From NCBI GenBank assembly GCA_023132075.1, contig JAGLYT010000089.1:1-6739 (forward strand): a stretch of DNA of 6,739 nt, read 5' to 3'. A program made the position numbers and the translations under genes. Positions 5,463 through 6,739 of this stretch are shown here, piece after piece (within the stretch, counting starts at the first letter, position 1; each line of letters opens with the position of its first letter). The notes beneath the pieces are model-generated. The model did not search any database. It saw nothing but the letters and a program-made list of their open reading frames with translations, and was not told the DNA's origin. The DNA comes from JAGLHV01 sp023132075 [NCBI: bacterium]. GTDB lineage: Bacteria; CBDUZB01; JAGLHV01.

Positions 5463-6739
5463 ATGAATACTAAAATTTCAAATATAGGATTTATAATAAA
5501 GGTTTCTATTAAAAAAATGATAATTTTATTATTAATTGGATGTTTTTTTAATAGTAGTGGAATGGCAGAGGAGTTAAAAAATAAATTTTTGATTAGTTTA
5601 GCTTATGATGTGGTTATCTATAGAGGTAATCCAATAAAGTTAGGGTTGATTGTAAAAAATATGCCGGATACCGATTTTTTATACGAACCCGTTCAAAATT
5701 ACGTTAAATTTTTTGAAATTGAAAGTTCAAAAGAAAAAAAATTTAATTATTCAGAAAAGGATACTAATTTATCTCTTCATTGTATGAATGCGTGGATATT
5801 TTGTATTGATACAAGAAAATTAACAGCAGATAATTATAAGATTAAAGGCATTTTTGTTGATGGAACGGAATCAAATATTTTGAAAGTGGAGATAAAGTCA
5901 GAGAAGATACTGAAAGAATTCGAAAAAGACTTATCTGAAATAAAGAAATTAAGTGAACAGAAAATGAAAAGAGCTTTTGAAAATTGTCGGAACAAGGTGG
6001 AATATGATAAGAATTTTGAAATATTATGTAGGTTTATAAAAGAGGATGGGATTCGTTATTTATTACCGGAAAAATATAAAAAATGGTTTAAAGAAGCAGA
6101 AAAAGATAGTGTTATAAATGGGAAAATTGAAACGTGGAAAAACAGACTACTTATGGAAAAAGTACTTTATTTTCTGGATACATTGGGAGATCCCAAGGCT
6201 GTTCCTTATTTAAATGAGTTAGCGTTAGACCTCGATGGAGGAGGATATATTGATATAGATAGTGTGATTAGAAGGATCACTTATAGTTCCCACACTTTTG
6301 AGAATCCCCGGGTTACAACTGATGCAAAGACTTTAAAAGGGGAATTTAATGATCATTATGATTTAAAAAATCTTTTTGATAAGGACAAAAAAACGGCTTG
6401 GATAGAAGGGGAAGATGATGCCGGGATAGGAAAGAGTATATATGTTAATTGTGCCGGGGCAGAAAATGTAAAAAAAATAGGATTCATAATCGGGTACACA
6501 AAGAATAAGAAAGTTTTCTTCAATAATAATCGAGTAAAGAAGTTAGAAATTATAGCTGGAAATTATGTGGGTGGGTACAAAAAAGAAGTGGAATTTAGTG
6601 ATACTATGAAGATGCAATATATAGATATAAATGATTCCTTGGTCAGCTTTGAATTTAAGATTAAAGAAGTTTATAAAGGCAAGCAATACAATGATACCTG
6701 TATATCCGAAATAAAAATAATTTGCAGTGATAATGATGA
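5463..6739 (+). CDS. Secreted/lipid-anchored protein with C-terminal NADase-type glycan-binding domain (3' end outside window)
   Basis: An uninterrupted frame of 425 codons runs from ATG 5463 off the window end; the true stop must lie very close or beyond. AGGAG at 5452-5456 sits 6 nt before the ATG. The N-terminus has Lys residues, a hydrophobic run MIILLLIGC and a lipobox-like LIGC with Cys27; a type I cut after GMA (33-35) is the alternative. Residues about 45-145 look like a beta-sandwich. Residues 146-270 are charged and helical, with a possible HEAT-like stretch around LGDPKAVPYLNEL (241-253). Residues about 276-421 match the NADase-type glycan-binding (discoidin-like) domain: NLFDKDKKTAWIEG (303-316), then GIG (321-323), IIGYTKNK and NNNRVKKLEI, and the hallmark EVYKGKQYNDTCISEI (402-417). 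That domain is known for carbohydrate binding in the streptococcal NADase toxin system. The ligand and the function of the N-terminal part are not recognised. Confidence 0.83.
   Translation, partial: MNTKISNIGFIIKVSIKKMIILLLIGCFFNSSGMAEELKNKFLISLAYDVVIYRGNPIKLGLIVKNMPDTDFLYEPVQNYVKFFEIESSKEKKFNYSEKDTNLSLHCMNAWIFCIDTRKLTADNYKIKGIFVDGTESNILKVEIKSEKILKEFEKDLSEIKKLSEQKMKRAFENCRNKVEYDKNFEILCRFIKEDGIRYLLPEKYKKWFKEAEKDSVINGKIETWKNRLLMEKVLYFLDTLGDPKAVPYLNELALDLDGGGYIDIDSVIRRITYSSHTFENPRVTTDAKTLKGEFNDHYDLKNLFDKDKKTAWIEGEDDAGIGKSIYVNCAGAENVKKIGFIIGYTKNKKVFFNNNRVKKLEIIAGNYVGGYKKEVEFSDTMKMQYIDINDSLVSFEFKIKEVYKGKQYNDTCISEIKIICSDND

Overview
The window reads as a stretch of AT-rich bacterial chromosome with every recognised gene on the + strand. 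A signal-peptide protein with TPRs and a C-terminal aromatic-ended beta-barrel region, plus a likely lipoprotein, point to a diderm (Gram-negative-type) bacterium. A two-gene SufC/SufB module without sufS, sufD or sufE nearby resembles the minimal Suf-like (SMS) systems typical of anaerobes. The sequence alone does not fix the phylum, and no tRNA, rRNA, CRISPR or intact mobile element was seen.

Layout. (1) 1-549: the C-terminal part of a membrane glycosyltransferase of family 2, cut by the window edge. (2) 562-2130: an exported TPR plus outer-membrane barrel protein (YaiO/PgaA-like architecture), 12 nt downstream; together they look like the synthesis and export ends of an exopolysaccharide system. 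(3) 2131-2325: a gap holding a short integrase-like peptide scrap, a poly-A/GGGACA motif and a clear palindrome. (4) 2326-4696: a PEBP/YbhB-family protein, then SufC ATPase and SufB scaffold, the last two overlapping by 46 nt. (5) 4697-5053: a gap containing what looks like a decayed small ORF with a CPYC motif. (6) 5054-5377: CutA1. (7) 5463 to the window end: a partial secreted or lipid-anchored protein whose C-terminal domain matches the NADase-type glycan-binding (discoidin-like) family.

The most notable non-coding signal is a 27-28 bp block containing a palindrome (ATRTCAAA-CAT(T)-TTTGACAT). It occurs twice, at nearly the same distance (28 and 27 nt) before the start codons of the PEBP gene and of the final lipoprotein-like gene. 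This suggests that two otherwise unrelated transcription units share a regulator or a conserved leader element. No convincing intrinsic terminator or sigma-70 promoter was found in any gap.
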